Assembly (NCBI RefSeq): GCF_023822005.2
Contig: NZ_CP098806.1
Coordinates: forward strand, 372,001-436,000
From: Dyadobacter fanqingshengii
GTDB taxonomy: Bacteria > Bacteroidota > Bacteroidia > Cytophagales > Spirosomataceae
Direction: 5' to 3'
DNA length: 64,000 bases
Shown: positions 7,985 through 17,514 of the stretch, piece after piece
How the letters are laid out: the number at the start of each line of letters is the position of its first letter
Position numbering within the stretch: position 1 is the stretch's first letter
Made by a program: the position numbers and the translations under genes
Notes under the pieces: model-generated
What the model saw: the letters and a program-made list of their open reading frames with translations, nothing else
What the model was told of the DNA's origin: nothing
Database searches by the model: none

Positions 7985-8773
7985 TTATTGATTTTGAGCC
8001 GCTGACGGCAATTGTTCTTGTCTTCGTGCGGCTTGTAATGTCCGTTCTTCAAACCAGCGCATGCGGTAAGCATTCATAGCCGTTTTACCGAGCTGGTTTA
8101 AGAGCCTGTAATTTACAATGACACCCACCGCAGCCCCGATTCCGGGGATAAGTTGCGCCATTTTAGCCAGGTCAATGTAATCCCTGTATTCCTGCTGAAA
8201 GGTCTTCCAGTCAAACTGGTGAATATCGCTGGGGAGCTCCTGGCTTTTTTCTTGCCACTGGATGATCTGCTCAAACACTTTCTGGCGCTGTTTCTGGCTG
8301 GAAAATGTCAGTTGAAAAACATGCAGGATAAAGAGGCGTTCCCGATAATCCTCGGCAGAATGTCCGTACAATGCTGAAATTTCAAAAAGGAGCTTCATTT
8401 TGATCCCTATCAGGATAGGAAACTCTGCTAATGCGAGCAAGAATCCGCCAGCACCTGTGATGCCGCCTTCTGCTGCTCCTGCTTTTTTGTAAAACTCAAT
8501 GCGCTTGGTAACTTCTCTTTCAATTTCTTCAAGGGAATTTTTTGGTGCCGGAAGCGATGTGGTAAATTCAGCGCCAGTCAATACCGCCCGCGTCATTTGT
8601 TTGATCGTGGAAGTAATGACGCCGTGAACCTTATCCGGAATTATATTATTGATCTTATCCTGAACCGCTTTGGATGTCCTATCTACCAGATTGGGCCGCT
8701 TTTGCATCTTTTGCTGCCATTTATGCAATTCAGGCGTTATTTTTTCCTCATATGTCTGGTAAAGCATATTCAA
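7985..8773 (-). CDS. EcsC-family protein
   Basis: 262 residues that match the EcsC family, named for a gene next to the Bacillus EcsAB transporter. The hallmark glycine-rich hydrophobic segment GGITGAGGFLLALAEFPILIG lies at about 99-119, followed by MKLLFEISALYGHS. A second hydrophobic glycine-rich stretch is near 210 (LIPGIGAAVGVIVNYRLL). The biochemical role of EcsC is not established. Its position directly upstream of mlaE hints at an envelope or membrane-linked job. This is weak evidence. Confidence 0.8.
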   Translation of the reverse strand: MNMLYQTYEEKITPELHKWQQKMQKRPNLVDRTSKAVQDKINNIIPDKVHGVITSTIKQMTRAVLTGAEFTTSLPAPKNSLEEIEREVTKRIEFYKKAGAAEGGITGAGGFLLALAEFPILIGIKMKLLFEISALYGHSAEDYRERLFILHVFQLTFSSQKQRQKVFEQIIQWQEKSQELPSDIHQFDWKTFQQEYRDYIDLAKMAQLIPGIGAAVGVIVNYRLLNQLGKTAMNAYRMRWFEERTLQAARRQEQLPSAAQNQ

Positions 8774-8899
8774 ACCAAAGATTAAAGTTAAGATAGAAGG
8801 GAAGCATTGCTCCTGGTAATCCTGCCATCAGTGTTACAAAAATCATTCCAACCATGCCATAAACAGAATTCCGGATGTTCCGGGAAGCGGCAGCAGACG

Positions 8900-9961
8900 C
8901 TATTCAGTAACTTTGTTGATCTTTTCTTCGGCGAGTTCTTTCTCCTCCTGATCGGCCTCAGGTTCTTCCTGTTCCATATCCGCCTGCTCTTCGTATTGCA
9001 GTGCGATCAATATGGGAAAGTGATCGGAATTGAAATTTTCGAGTCTTTTCAGGCTTAACAATTTAAAATCTGTTGAGCAAAAAACGTGGTCTAGGGGGAA
9101 TCTCAGGAAAGGATAATTGGCGTGAAATGTATTGAAAAAACCCCGGCCTTTGCGCGGGTCCAGCAAACCGCTGATTTTGGCAAATAAATTTGTTGTATAA
9201 GACCACGCGACATCATTAAGGTCTCCTACGACGATGGTTGGCATATTATTATCCTTTACTTCTTTCGCAACCAGTAGCAATTCCGCATCGCGCTCAGTAG
9301 AATACATATTTTCGCCCGGAACTGGCGGGGTAGGATGTACGCAGTAAAGCTGAATCAATTTTCCGGAAGCCAGTTTCACCTGTGTTTTGATCGAAGGGAT
9401 CTCTTCATCAATGAGATACCGAACCTCGGAGTCGATCAATTCCAGCTTTGAGTACAACAACATTCCGTACGTATTTTCCAATGGCACGAGGACTTGATAG
9501 GGGTAAGTTTCCCCTAATTTCTTCGTTCCCTCATTCCAGAATTGATTTGTTTCCAATAACAAAATAAGGTCCGGGCTGTTTTTTTCCAGTATTGCCAAAC
9601 ATCCCGCGGTGTTTTTGTTGTCCTGGAATACATTGGACGAAATAATGCTGATCTGGTTATCCTCATCCTGAAACGAGGCTTTCAAAAGTGCCTTTTTGGC
9701 CAGGAAAGTGAAAGGAAAGATCTGGTAGACCAGATAAATGGCGTTGGCCGTGATCACCGCCGTAAAAATTTTTTCAAACTGGCCGCTGATCTGGAATAGG
9801 GAGGCATATAAGATAATGATCAGCAGGTTGAGAAACAGCTTTTGAATCCTGGGATACTCGAAAACCCGAAACGCCCAGAAGTCATGGCGTATGAGTGGAA
9901 TGACGGAAAAGAGGACGATGATTCCGCCGAAAATTTCCAGTGCGTATTTAAAAGAAAGCAT
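8900..9961 (-). CDS. Membrane-anchored endonuclease/exonuclease/phosphatase family protein
   Basis: About 353 residues. Three hydrophobic helices occupy the first 100 residues, then an EEP-fold domain follows. Catalytic-site motifs are visible: LLLETNQFW (Glu metal ligand), HPTPP, VVGDLNDVAWS (GDxN) and the terminal SDHFPI with LDHVF upstream. The tail is an acidic run of Glu/Asp and Lys. The family includes phosphodiesterases, nucleases and lipid phosphatases, so the substrate cannot be fixed. The TM-EEP layout places the catalytic domain outside or at the membrane. ATG 9961 is preferred to an in-frame TTG four codons upstream. Confidence 0.82.
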   Translation of the reverse strand: MLSFKYALEIFGGIIVLFSVIPLIRHDFWAFRVFEYPRIQKLFLNLLIIILYASLFQISGQFEKIFTAVITANAIYLVYQIFPFTFLAKKALLKASFQDEDNQISIISSNVFQDNKNTAGCLAILEKNSPDLILLLETNQFWNEGTKKLGETYPYQVLVPLENTYGMLLYSKLELIDSEVRYLIDEEIPSIKTQVKLASGKLIQLYCVHPTPPVPGENMYSTERDAELLLVAKEVKDNNMPTIVVGDLNDVAWSYTTNLFAKISGLLDPRKGRGFFNTFHANYPFLRFPLDHVFCSTDFKLLSLKRLENFNSDHFPILIALQYEEQADMEQEEPEADQEEKELAEEKINKVTE

Positions 9962-10044
9962 TTGTGGGTGCAAAAAATTTTCTAAATATCGTTTTTAATT
10001 TTGCACAAACAAATTGTTCCGATTATAACGGATAGGAAGCCTCC

Positions 10045-12093
10045 CTATCGGACGAGCACTTTTTTCGACCAGATTTTATCCCCTGCTTTCAGTCTGATAA
10101 AGTGATAACCTGAGGAATGCTCCGGAATATGGATGGAAGGATCGGAGCCCTGCGATACAGGCTCATCGCTAAGTGCCTGACCATTAAAGTTTAACAGCGA
10201 AATGGTCCCCTTTACCTGCTTTTTCATTTGGACGGTCAGCTGCTGCCCTTTTTGGACAGGGTTAGGGAAGACGGTGAACATGGCGTCACCGTCCTTTTCA
10301 ACACCGGTCACAATGGTCGTTTCGATTTCGGCATAGCCGTAGTCCGCTGTTTCAGAAAGTTTACTAACGCCCTTCAACCTGAAATATGCTTTTTTCGATT
10401 GCGCTGCATTTTTGTCAATGTAAGCATATGTTGCGCTGTCGAGTTGTGCAATGCTTTTGTATTCAGTTTCACCTTCGAGCTTCCTTTCCAGCACATAATC
10501 CGAAACGCCGGGCACTTTTTCCCAGGTTAGTTTCACATCACCGCTGGGTTCCAGTTGAGCCGCCAGTTCAGGCGCATTCAGACTTTCCCCGATCGGCACT
10601 TTGAAGAATGTAAAAGCACGCATACCCAATGTATTTTTGATAAATGGGCCATTGAGCGGGTAATAAGGTCCATTCTCCGGTGTGTACATGGGCATGAGGT
10701 CCATTGTCGTTGCTTGCTGAGGGGCTCTCAATTCCAGAGTGATACGATTTCCCTCTGCCTTCGCCGACGCCACCGAACCGGATTCGCCATTGAAATAGAA
10801 AAAATCTTTCATGTCCAGCGTAACCTGTGTATTAGGCTTATAAGGTTCAGGATACAAGAGATCCTGTCCTTCATCGAATACCAGGATTACCTGCTTTTTC
10901 TCGGCCGTTTTGTAAAATATCTTCTTGATATTGGGCGAGTTAATGTTTGCTGTATCTTTCAAACTATAAAAATCCCGGGCGATAAGTCGCGAGAGTTCCA
11001 GGCCTCCTTGCTTGTTTCCCTCTTTCCCGTAATGCAACCCGTCGAATTCTTTTGTTCCTACGGTCGCCAGTGAGCGGAGGTCCGGGTAAATGTCGGGCAG
11101 CCTGCGCTGGTAATCCCTAACTTCGGCCCCAACCGGTGAAGGGTAATAAATAACATCGATCTGGAACACATATATTTTGCCCAGATTTGCAAGGTCCTGT
11201 TTTAGGTTTTTTCTCAACAAATCAAAATTTTCTGACCAGTTTCCGCCCTCATGGTAAGCCTCGCTTTCGCCCTGACGGAAAATGTAAGCTTTCACGGAGC
11301 TAGCCAAACCGCCTTTTTGAAGCCGGTAAAGCATCCGGCCATAGCCGTTATGCAGGTCGGCATGGTTGCTTTCGGTCCTTTGCGCATGTGCAAAAGCCGA
11401 CGACCAGTGAAAACCGGCATTAATAAGGCAATTGGGCACACCGGAATGCTGTATCAGTTGTTTTTGGATTTCCAGGCCCATCGTCCCAACGCCGTTGCTA
11501 TAGGGATGTTGATTGGAAAACGCCCACAACGTATCTGCTGGATTGTAAGCGCCTGTATTGAGGTCGGCGGTAATTTTCCCAAAAGTGCGGCAAAAATGGC
11601 TGGTGTCGGTTTCTGTAAAAAAGCCGGTGGAATTGGATTGCCCTGAAACCACGTAAACGTCTCCGGCCACCACATTTTTGCGTTCCACAATCAATGTTGA
11701 ATCCGTGCCTTTGCAGAGATATACTTTAAAATTGTAGTTGGCCAGCTCAGCCTTGATCTTTGTTTCGGTTGAAAACGAGCCAGCGCCTTTGTCGTATTTG
11801 AGTTCGGCACGCAAGTATTTTTCAACCGCATTATTCCTCAAAACCTGCACAGACAAATAGTTATAACCCGCCGTTTCGACGATTCCTGCGATCGGGACTG
11901 TGGCCTCACTCTGTGCATTGCGGGGATACAGCTGCGAATCTTGCGGGAGCTTACTGAAAATAACAGGGGTAATGCGTTGTGCCAGTGCAATGTTGGCTGA
12001 TAATGTTATTCCAAAAAGTAAAAACCACTGGAATTTAAAAAGGCGAAGGGAGCTTAAAATTCTAAGGAGTAGAAATTGGAATTTCACAGGCAA
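10045..12093 (-). CDS. Secreted SGNH-type (sialate O-acetylesterase-like) esterase with T9SS sorting domain
   Basis: 682 residues. A signal peptide ends near SANIALAQ (about 38). The motif VVSGQSNSTGFF (about 150) carries the nucleophile serine of SASA/carbohydrate-esterase proteins, and DGLHYGKEG near 350 supplies the Asp-His pair. A fibronectin-like region (about 505-590) follows. The last 80 residues are a type A T9SS C-terminal domain, with VFPNPVQKGQ and closing GYHFIRLKAG...KVLVR. The likely role is de-esterification of a plant or bacterial polysaccharide outside the cell. The neighbouring GH43 enzyme fits a glycan-degrading function. No in-frame ATG precedes the signal peptide. The start is TTG 12093 or GTG 12087. 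Confidence 0.85.
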   Translation of the reverse strand: MPVKFQFLLLRILSSLRLFKFQWFLLFGITLSANIALAQRITPVIFSKLPQDSQLYPRNAQSEATVPIAGIVETAGYNYLSVQVLRNNAVEKYLRAELKYDKGAGSFSTETKIKAELANYNFKVYLCKGTDSTLIVERKNVVAGDVYVVSGQSNSTGFFTETDTSHFCRTFGKITADLNTGAYNPADTLWAFSNQHPYSNGVGTMGLEIQKQLIQHSGVPNCLINAGFHWSSAFAHAQRTESNHADLHNGYGRMLYRLQKGGLASSVKAYIFRQGESEAYHEGGNWSENFDLLRKNLKQDLANLGKIYVFQIDVIYYPSPVGAEVRDYQRRLPDIYPDLRSLATVGTKEFDGLHYGKEGNKQGGLELSRLIARDFYSLKDTANINSPNIKKIFYKTAEKKQVILVFDEGQDLLYPEPYKPNTQVTLDMKDFFYFNGESGSVASAKAEGNRITLELRAPQQATTMDLMPMYTPENGPYYPLNGPFIKNTLGMRAFTFFKVPIGESLNAPELAAQLEPSGDVKLTWEKVPGVSDYVLERKLEGETEYKSIAQLDSATYAYIDKNAAQSKKAYFRLKGVSKLSETADYGYAEIETTIVTGVEKDGDAMFTVFPNPVQKGQQLTVQMKKQVKGTISLLNFNGQALSDEPVSQGSDPSIHIPEHSSGYHFIRLKAGDKIWSKKVLVR

Positions 12094-12177
12094 CTGACTT
12101 TTGAGTTGGAATCCAACAAATATAATCAGTTGCGCTGTGCATTAGTAACTTGAAGTTGATTATTGATCACTTTTTAC

Positions 12178-13155
12178 TCATTTCAAAGTGACCGGCCCGA
12201 CGCCTTCTTTGGTTATTTTAACCGGATTGATCTCACCTTTTTCATTAAAAGTCATGATATCAATGCATGTTTCGCGGTGGTTACCATCGGTTTCCGTTAA
12301 AGGGCGTCTGTGGTAAACAATGAACCATTGATCCTTGCCCGGAACCTGGATCACGGAATGGTGCCCTGCTCCGCGTGCCACTTGCGGATCCTGTTGCAAT
12401 ATTTTTCCAACCCTTTTGAATGGCCCGAAAGGAGAGTCCGCAACGGCATAAGCAACCGAATAATTGGGTCCAGTCCAGCCGCCTTCCGACCACATGAAGT
12501 AATATTTTCCGTTTCTGATAAACATAAACGGGCCTTCTACATAGTTTTCAGGCGTTATCTCACGAAAAATTGTGCCGTCTTCGAAAGGAATGAAGCCTGT
12601 AAAATCTTTGTTAAGCTTGGCCACATTGCAATGCTTCCATCCGCCGTAAAACAGATAATGCTGACCGTCCTTGTCTTTGAATACAAACTGGTCAATAGGC
12701 TGAGCGCCATTATGGAATTTATCGATCAAAGGTTTTCCCAAATGATCCTTAAACGGACCTTCCGGACTATCTGAAACCGCTACACCGATGCCGCCTTTTT
12801 CCTGGTCGTTCTGAATGTCGTTAGCACCGAAGAAAAGATAATATTTTTTGTCTTTCTCGATGATGGAAGGTGCCCATACAGCGCGTTTTGCCCATTTGAT
12901 GGCTGCTGTATCAAGGATAGCAGGATGTTTTTTCCAGGTGATCATATCCTCAGACGAAAACGCATCAAGGAAAACCTGTTTTTCGTAAGGTGCTGAAAAT
13001 GTGGGGTAAATGTAGAACCGTTTGTTGAAAATTATGCCTTCCGGATCTGCATACCAGCCTGGGAAGACGGGATTGCCAGCGGTTCTCTGAATGGTTTGAG
13101 CGGATGAACTCAGGCCGCAAAGCAGCAGCGCAATGGATAAAATCGATGTTTTCAT
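12178..13155 (-). CDS. Secreted glycoside hydrolase family 43 (arabinofuranosidase/xylosidase-like)
   Basis: About 325 residues. A signal peptide (MKTSILSIALLLCGLSSSAQ) is followed by a five-bladed GH43 propeller. The catalytic base Asp is in GWYADPEGI. WAPSIIEKDKKYYLFF carries the pKa-modulating region, and the general acid Glu is in YVEGPFMF. The conserved GAGHHSV motif comes later. GH43 enzymes remove arabinose or xylose from plant cell-wall glycans; the exact bond is not readable. The start was set at the signal-peptide Met (13155) and not at 13206, which adds 17 unconserved residues. It is co-directional with the secreted esterase, so the two may act on the same polysaccharide. Confidence 0.88.
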   Translation of the reverse strand: MKTSILSIALLLCGLSSSAQTIQRTAGNPVFPGWYADPEGIIFNKRFYIYPTFSAPYEKQVFLDAFSSEDMITWKKHPAILDTAAIKWAKRAVWAPSIIEKDKKYYLFFGANDIQNDQEKGGIGVAVSDSPEGPFKDHLGKPLIDKFHNGAQPIDQFVFKDKDGQHYLFYGGWKHCNVAKLNKDFTGFIPFEDGTIFREITPENYVEGPFMFIRNGKYYFMWSEGGWTGPNYSVAYAVADSPFGPFKRVGKILQQDPQVARGAGHHSVIQVPGKDQWFIVYHRRPLTETDGNHRETCIDIMTFNEKGEINPVKITKEGVGPVTLK

Positions 13156-13206
13156 TTTAGGACGTTGCAAGAAAAGAATGAGGCTAAGTTCTGAATTTTT
13201 GCCCAA

Positions 13207-14352
13207 TTAATATGTCTCTCCTGCACCGCCGCCTCCAAAATTCCCGCCACCGAATTCAACATTATTGCCTTCAACCGGCGTCTGACCAAGGTGTTGCGCC
13301 ACCAGTATGGCTTCCAGGTTGGCCAGTTTTCGCTTTCCTTCCTGCTCGTCCGAAAGCCCGTGTTTTGGCGTATGAAGGTATTTTATCAAAGCTGCAGAGA
13401 GCATAATCATGGCCATGCCAGCAATTGCAAGTTCCTGTGCTGGCGTGAAAGGGCTGAAATAATGTCTGTAAGTGTAAACGGACAGTGCGAATGCAACCAA
13501 TCCCAGGATGAGCAAGATCCGGTCTTTTTTTCTCAAACCAAAAAATATGTAAACGACCGGAATGCTAAGTGTGAAGACGTAAAACAACGGAGCAAAGGGA
13601 ATTTGCGGCGCAAACGGGAGGTTGAGATCATTCAATAAAGCATTGCCTTCGCGAACGATCAGATAATTTCCGCCCAGGTAAAATGTCGCCAGCGATAAAA
13701 TCTCGATCAGCTTGGTGCACCTTTCGTAATATGTGCTTTTGTCTTTTCTGACAAGCGAATATATCACAGCTGAAAGCGCCATCACCGCAAAAGGAAGGAT
13801 TGCTTTACCAACCGGAAATTTCATCATAATGTTACCCAAAAGTCCGAATAACAGTAAAAAAGCGCTCGTAGCTGTAACCATATCTGCATAACGCAGCGTG
13901 GCTGTGAAGGCAAAAGCAAACATGATAATGCAGTATTGCCAAACTTCCAGATTATCAAACAGTGAAACAAATGGGACCACTGCGGCGCCCATGGCAGCAT
14001 ATAGCAGCGCGTTATCCACGCCAGAATGATAGAGGCCGTTTTTTTTAATCAAAAATTCGAGGAAGAAGATGAACCCTGCCATACAAATCAAGCTGATGAC
14101 CGAAATGTTTTCACCAGCACCATTGCCGATCAGAAATAGCGACACAAATCCCGATGCGAACGAACACGCAATGAGCGTAAAAATGAAAAGACCGATCTTG
14201 ACAAAAATCCCGGGCCTGTAAAATTGCTGCGGAAAAGCGTTCCTTGCACTTTCAAGTTGTTCCTGCGAGATCAGTTTTTTCTCAGACCAATGATCTGCGG
14301 TGTTGAGAATGTGCAGGTTGTCGATCCAGGTTTCGTTGTAGGCCTTTTTCAT
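13207..14352 (-). CDS. Polytopic membrane protein, DUF2157/DUF4401-like
   Basis: 381 residues. A soluble helical N-terminus (about 1-45, with SEKKLISQEQLESARNAF) is followed by some ten hydrophobic helices and a Gly-rich tail (GGGNFGGGGAGETY). The N-terminal helix plus membrane block resembles DUF2157 proteins. The start overlaps the stop of the upstream gene by 4 bp (ATGA), and that gene has the same architecture, so the pair is probably co-translated and may form one complex. The function is unknown. The terminal glycine-rich FGGGGAGE motif is like that of TPM-type envelope proteins but no TPM domain is present. Confidence 0.7.
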   Translation of the reverse strand: MKKAYNETWIDNLHILNTADHWSEKKLISQEQLESARNAFPQQFYRPGIFVKIGLFIFTLIACSFASGFVSLFLIGNGAGENISVISLICMAGFIFFLEFLIKKNGLYHSGVDNALLYAAMGAAVVPFVSLFDNLEVWQYCIIMFAFAFTATLRYADMVTATSAFLLLFGLLGNIMMKFPVGKAILPFAVMALSAVIYSLVRKDKSTYYERCTKLIEILSLATFYLGGNYLIVREGNALLNDLNLPFAPQIPFAPLFYVFTLSIPVVYIFFGLRKKDRILLILGLVAFALSVYTYRHYFSPFTPAQELAIAGMAMIMLSAALIKYLHTPKHGLSDEQEGKRKLANLEAILVAQHLGQTPVEGNNVEFGGGNFGGGGAGETY

Positions 14353-15320
14353 TTTTTGATCCCTAAGAATTTTTTAAAATGGAGTAAGAAATAAACCACA
14401 CCGAGACTGGTAAACAGGAAGTAAAAGGTCCCGAAAGTGAAGGAGGCGTCGTCGGATTCGATATTGGAAAAAATGAGATAAGTAATGATGATATAGCCAT
14501 ATACTATGCCCATTAGCAGAAAAAGCAATGATTGTGCGAAGCGGGCCCGCTGAATGAAGAATGCGGAAAGTGCCAGTCCGGCAATAATGTAAATCAATTC
14601 GGCATTATCACTCAAAATTCCCGTGATGGCAGCGAGTACGGCCAGGTTTCCGCCCAGGAAAATGTAGGTAAACGAGAAGTGTTTTTTAATGTGCTGCTTT
14701 TCAGATGCCCAGCCTGCAATGCATAACACGGTCCCAAGAATCACGGCAGTTGCCAGCAACCTGTCTTCGGTAAAGTCGTTTTCTGCAAGAACGGAAAGCG
14801 GTGCGACGGTAAGTCCAAGCCACGAGGCAAGCCCGGTTAATGCCATGGAAAGCACGCCTTTATGATCAAAACGATAGGCGCAGAAAAAGAAGATAATGGT
14901 GGGAATGATCACAGCCAAACCATAACGCGTTCCAAAAACATTGTATTGGAATTGGAGATAACCTTCCAGGATCAGGAACGTGGTGCAGCCGAGCAACAGA
15001 ATGTAATCGGCCAGTTTCTTTGGATTTTTGACTTGCCCATTGCTATACGGAAGCGCGTGCTTGTAAGTGTAAAAAAAGCACCAGCCGGTAAGTGCCGCAA
15101 TGAGCGCGATAATGACCTGATGGCCAATGGTGTCAATGTTTTCGTAGATAATGACTCCGATGCCTGAACTGAAAAGAACGATGCCTAAATAAAGAATTGA
15201 TCGCAGTTCCCAGTGGAGCGAAAATGACTTATTCTTCTCGTAATCAGCAATTAATACGGCCTGTTCGTCGGATATAACAGCCTTATCGACAAATGCTTTA
15301 AGGATTGTTTGTGTATTCAT
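14349..15320 (-). CDS. DUF2157-family membrane protein
   Basis: 323 residues. The N-terminus ISDEQAVLIADYEK (about 16-29) is the typical DUF2157 helix, then a run of about ten membrane helices begins near residue 40 (SILYLGIVLFSSGIGVIIYE). No catalytic motif is visible. It overlaps the following paralogue-like gene by 4 bp. The pairing of two different proteins with the same layout suggests a heteromeric membrane complex; this is inference. Confidence 0.78.
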   Translation of the reverse strand: MNTQTILKAFVDKAVISDEQAVLIADYEKNKSFSLHWELRSILYLGIVLFSSGIGVIIYENIDTIGHQVIIALIAALTGWCFFYTYKHALPYSNGQVKNPKKLADYILLLGCTTFLILEGYLQFQYNVFGTRYGLAVIIPTIIFFFCAYRFDHKGVLSMALTGLASWLGLTVAPLSVLAENDFTEDRLLATAVILGTVLCIAGWASEKQHIKKHFSFTYIFLGGNLAVLAAITGILSDNAELIYIIAGLALSAFFIQRARFAQSLLFLLMGIVYGYIIITYLIFSNIESDDASFTFGTFYFLFTSLGVVYFLLHFKKFLGIKK

Positions 15321-15426
15321 TCGGATGGAAAGAGGGGTGAGTAAAAGTCAGCAATTATATAAAGAATGCTATGAACTTCTGCGCTTACTTATCCAACGGA
15401 GCGTGCGGCTTATAAAGCGGTTTTGG

Positions 15427-16203
15427 TCAGAATCTCAGTGTGAAATGCTCCTTAACCTGCTCTTTTCTGAAAAACACCAGCCCAATCCAGAACAAATCTA
15501 CGGTTAATGTGACCTGCGGATGTTTTTTTATGACCTCCCATGCCTGGGTCATTTCATCAGACCAATAAATATCGTCAAAAATAAAGACGGAATCATTGTG
15601 CATGTAGGGGAGGCAATCCTCGAAATATCTGACCGTAGGCTCATAACGGTGATTGGCGTCGAAGTAAGCGAAATCGAGCTTGGGGCGTAATTTAGCCAGT
15701 GTTTCTGGTAATGTCTGGTCAATGTTACCGAGGACGATATCAATGTTCTCAGCATTCAGTTTTTTAAAATTCTGTTGCGCAATGCCTGCCGTGGCCGGGC
15801 AACCTTCAAAAGTCAGGATACTGGCATCCGGCTTGGCTTTTGACAAATATAATGTGGTAAGGCCTAATGAAGTGCCCAGTTCGAGAATCGTCTTGGGTTG
15901 AAATCTTTGGACAAGCCTGTTGAAGAGTTTGCCAAATTTCTCAGGCTTCTCGGCATTTCTGGCAATAGTGCCGATTTTTCTGAGGTTGGATTTATTGACC
16001 CGCGAACCTGCGCCCAGATCCAGGATGCTAATCTTCTCGTTGGATGCCAGCAGTTCTTTGCGCAGTTTTTTCAATACAGCATAATCCGGATTTGAATCCT
16101 TTTTTGCGGCAATTACCTGAGTATAAAAGTCAAAAATAAAAGGAGAATGGATGGAATGCTCGTTACCAGAGCGAAGCAAATACTTTAAATAGGCTGCAAT
16201 CAA
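15427..16203 (-). CDS. Class I SAM-dependent (O-)methyltransferase
   Basis: 258 residues. The SAM-binding motif ILELGTSLGLTTLYLS is at about 109-124, with motif II acidic residue in ILTFEG and a later DFAYFDANHRYEPT stretch that resembles the metal-dependent O-methyltransferase family (methyltransf_24). A NEHSIHSPFIFDFY motif near the N-terminus is shared among Bacteroidota homologues. The substrate is unknown. The only start in reach is TTG 16203. Confidence 0.8.
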   Translation of the reverse strand: MIAAYLKYLLRSGNEHSIHSPFIFDFYTQVIAAKKDSNPDYAVLKKLRKELLASNEKISILDLGAGSRVNKSNLRKIGTIARNAEKPEKFGKLFNRLVQRFQPKTILELGTSLGLTTLYLSKAKPDASILTFEGCPATAGIAQQNFKKLNAENIDIVLGNIDQTLPETLAKLRPKLDFAYFDANHRYEPTVRYFEDCLPYMHNDSVFIFDDIYWSDEMTQAWEVIKKHPQVTLTVDLFWIGLVFFRKEQVKEHFTLRF

Positions 16204-16244
16204 TGGGAAAATATTTAGTAAACCGACGAGCTGAGGCTGGTTAA

Positions 16245-16631
16245 TCAGTTCATTCTGTAAGGTGCGATTAGGGAAAATGCGGGGATAATCACGCGGAACT
16301 GCCGACCGTCCAGCACACGTTCCATCAGATACGTTCCGGCCATTTTACCCAGGTCCGTACGCAAGTTGCATCCCGAAACGTAATCGTGCACATCTCCCGG
16401 TTCCAGGATCGGCTGCAACCCTACAATGCCGGCTCCTTCCACTTCTCTTACGGTTCCGTTCGCGTCGTAGATGAGCCAATGCCTTCTTAAAAGTTTCACG
16501 GTGTGCTCGCTGTGATTTTCAATCAGGATCTTATATGTGAACACAAAATGATCCTGCCCCGGATTGGAATAGTCGGGCTGATATTCAGTTAATACGGTGA
16601 CTTTCACACCATCTGTCACTTCGGAAACCAT
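16245..16631 (-). CDS. apaG: ApaG-domain protein (Co2+/Mg2+ efflux-associated)
   Basis: 128 residues from ATG 16631, the usual ApaG length. A longer start at 16694 adds 21 residues and is less likely. The fibronectin-like ApaG fold is clear: FTYKILIENHSEHTVKLLRRHWLIYDANG, then REVEGAGIVGLQPIL and the conserved YVSGCNL and GTYLMER. ApaG proteins have been linked to Co2+/Mg2+ resistance; their molecular activity is poorly defined. It precedes a methyltransferase on the same strand. Confidence 0.88.
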   Translation of the reverse strand: MVSEVTDGVKVTVLTEYQPDYSNPGQDHFVFTYKILIENHSEHTVKLLRRHWLIYDANGTVREVEGAGIVGLQPILEPGDVHDYVSGCNLRTDLGKMAGTYLMERVLDGRQFRVIIPAFSLIAPYRMN

Positions 16632-16783
16632 ATGGATGAGGGTGTTTGGGCGTTTTGCGTTGGTATGGGGAATCGGCCTGAACCGGATTTGCATTACTTT
16701 CTGCTAAAACGAAAATAACAATCAATTACTGATAAAACCAAAACAAAATAATATAATTTGGGTTTCGAATCAAAAACGATGAG

Positions 16784-17449
16784 ATGGACGTAAAAATAGA
16801 GCAATCGTGGAAAGAAAGGCTGGAACCGGAATTTGAGAAGCCTTATTTTTCGGAGGTTACGACTTTTGTAAAACAAGAATACACCACCAAGCAGATATTT
16901 CCGCCAGCCAAGCAAATTTTCAATGCATTCAACTATTGCAGCTTCGACGACTGCAAAGTTGTGATACTGGGCCAGGATCCTTATCATGGTCTGGGACAGG
17001 CGAACGGCCTTTGTTTTTCGGTGAATGACGGCGTTCGCATGCCGCCTTCGCTAATCAATATCTTTAAGGAAATCCAGGATGATCTTGGGAAGCCTGTCCC
17101 AAAAACAGGAAATCTCGAAAGATGGGCAAAACAAGGTGTTTTATTGCTGAATGCAACATTAACCGTTGAGAGCGGGAAAGCCGGCTCGCATCAGAATAAG
17201 GGCTGGGAGCGTTTCACGGATGCGGTTGTTAAATGTGTGTCCGACGAGAAAAAGAACGTCGTATTTATGCTTTGGGGGCGTTATGCGCAGGACAAAGGCA
17301 GCATTATAAAAGCGGAAGATCATTATGTGCTCAAATCAAAACACCCGTCGCCCATGTCTGCAAATGGTGGAGGCTGGTTTGGAAACGGCCATTTTAGTAA
17401 GGCCAACGCTTATCTGGAAAGTAAGGGACTGGAACCTATTGATTGGTAG
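16784..17449 (+). CDS. ung: Uracil-DNA glycosylase (family 1)
   Basis: 221 residues. The catalytic motif GQDPYHG (about 63-69, Asp65 activating water) and the DNA-intercalating motif HPSPMSAN (about 187-194) are both intact, with LLLNATLTV between them. It removes uracil from DNA to start base-excision repair. Length and motifs are standard for UNG. A strong hairpin terminator follows the stop by about 8 bp, so it is probably monocistronic. Confidence 0.96.
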   Translation: MDVKIEQSWKERLEPEFEKPYFSEVTTFVKQEYTTKQIFPPAKQIFNAFNYCSFDDCKVVILGQDPYHGLGQANGLCFSVNDGVRMPPSLINIFKEIQDDLGKPVPKTGNLERWAKQGVLLLNATLTVESGKAGSHQNKGWERFTDAVVKCVSDEKKNVVFMLWGRYAQDKGSIIKAEDHYVLKSKHPSPMSANGGGWFGNGHFSKANAYLESKGLEPIDW

Positions 17450-17456
17450 AAACAAA

Positions 17457-17485
17457 AAAAAGAGTCGGGATGCCCGGCTCTTTTT
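17457..17485 (+). terminator. Intrinsic terminator of ung
   Basis: Arms AAAAAGAGTCGGG and CCCGGCTCTTTTT with a 3-nt loop and one wobble pair. The run of T on the plus strand and of A on the left arm makes it usable in both directions, also for the convergent Dabb gene. Confidence 0.85.
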
Positions 17486-17514
17486 AAGATTTTCACTCCT
17501 ATTACTATTGTAAA

